Source: RGIG1828 sp045546535
GTDB taxonomy: Bacteria; Bacillota; Clostridia; UMGS1810
Assembly (NCBI GenBank): GCA_045546535.1
Contig: JAZQDA010000152.1
Span: 1 to 5,770, forward strand
DNA length: 5,770 bases
Direction: 5' to 3'
Positions 5,744 to 5,770 of the stretch are shown in pieces. Below the pieces are notes generated by a model, which did not search any database, was not told the DNA's origin, and worked only from the letters and a program-made list of their open reading frames with translations. Both the position numbers and the translations under genes were made by a program. Position 1 is the stretch's first letter, and every line of letters starts with the position of its first letter.

Positions 5744-5770
5744 TATATTTTTTACCAAAGAAAAAAACTG

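Noticed and set aside
1..5770. CRISPR arrays, insertion sequences, tRNA or rRNA genes, riboswitches
   Set aside because: No regularly spaced repeats, transposase-like frames, terminal inverted repeats, cloverleaf sequences or long structured leaders were seen. No non-coding stretch exceeds 300 bp.

Overview
The window comes from a low-GC, endospore-forming Firmicute, most likely a member of the Clostridia. AT-rich intergenic regions, strong GGAGG-type ribosome binding sites, and a sporulation sigma factor beside the SpoIIE phosphatase point that way. A fucose isomerase gene beside an AraC-type regulator would suit a gut or rumen inhabitant, but that is inference. No mobile element, CRISPR array, tRNA or rRNA was seen.

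Layout. Positions 1-109 (minus) hold the first 36 codons of L-fucose isomerase (fucI); the rest lies outside the window. A 157-bp divergent promoter region separates it from an AraC-family regulator (267-1136, plus), probably the local regulator of fucose use. The regulator converges with a minus-strand sigma factor gene ending at 1177. A long symmetrical hairpin (1135-1178) lies between them as a shared bidirectional terminator. The sigma factor is recognisable as pro-sigma-K, with a hydrophobic pro-sequence and no interrupting skin-like element. About 250 bp further on, spoIIE (2139-4493, plus) starts divergently from sigK. Its four metal-binding aspartates and multi-pass membrane domain are intact. 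The shared intergenic region has one exact and two near matches to the Spo0A box, a sigma-K-like -10 facing sigK, and a TATAAT facing spoIIE.

A small, unrecognised 77-residue membrane protein (4547-4780) follows spoIIE with no terminator between them and is probably co-transcribed. A hairpin terminator (4795-4819) closes that unit. ispE (4892-5743), for isoprenoid precursor synthesis by the MEP pathway, then starts from its own good promoter.

How the genes work together. The sporulation pair spans both ends of the sigma cascade. SpoIIE supports asymmetric division and dephosphorylates SpoIIAA to release sigma-F early in the forespore. Sigma-K directs late mother-cell transcription. fucI plus the regulator is a separate catabolic module, and ispE is housekeeping. 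Nothing clearly belongs to a new biological system. The least explained elements are the small membrane protein after spoIIE and the control region shared by sigK and spoIIE.
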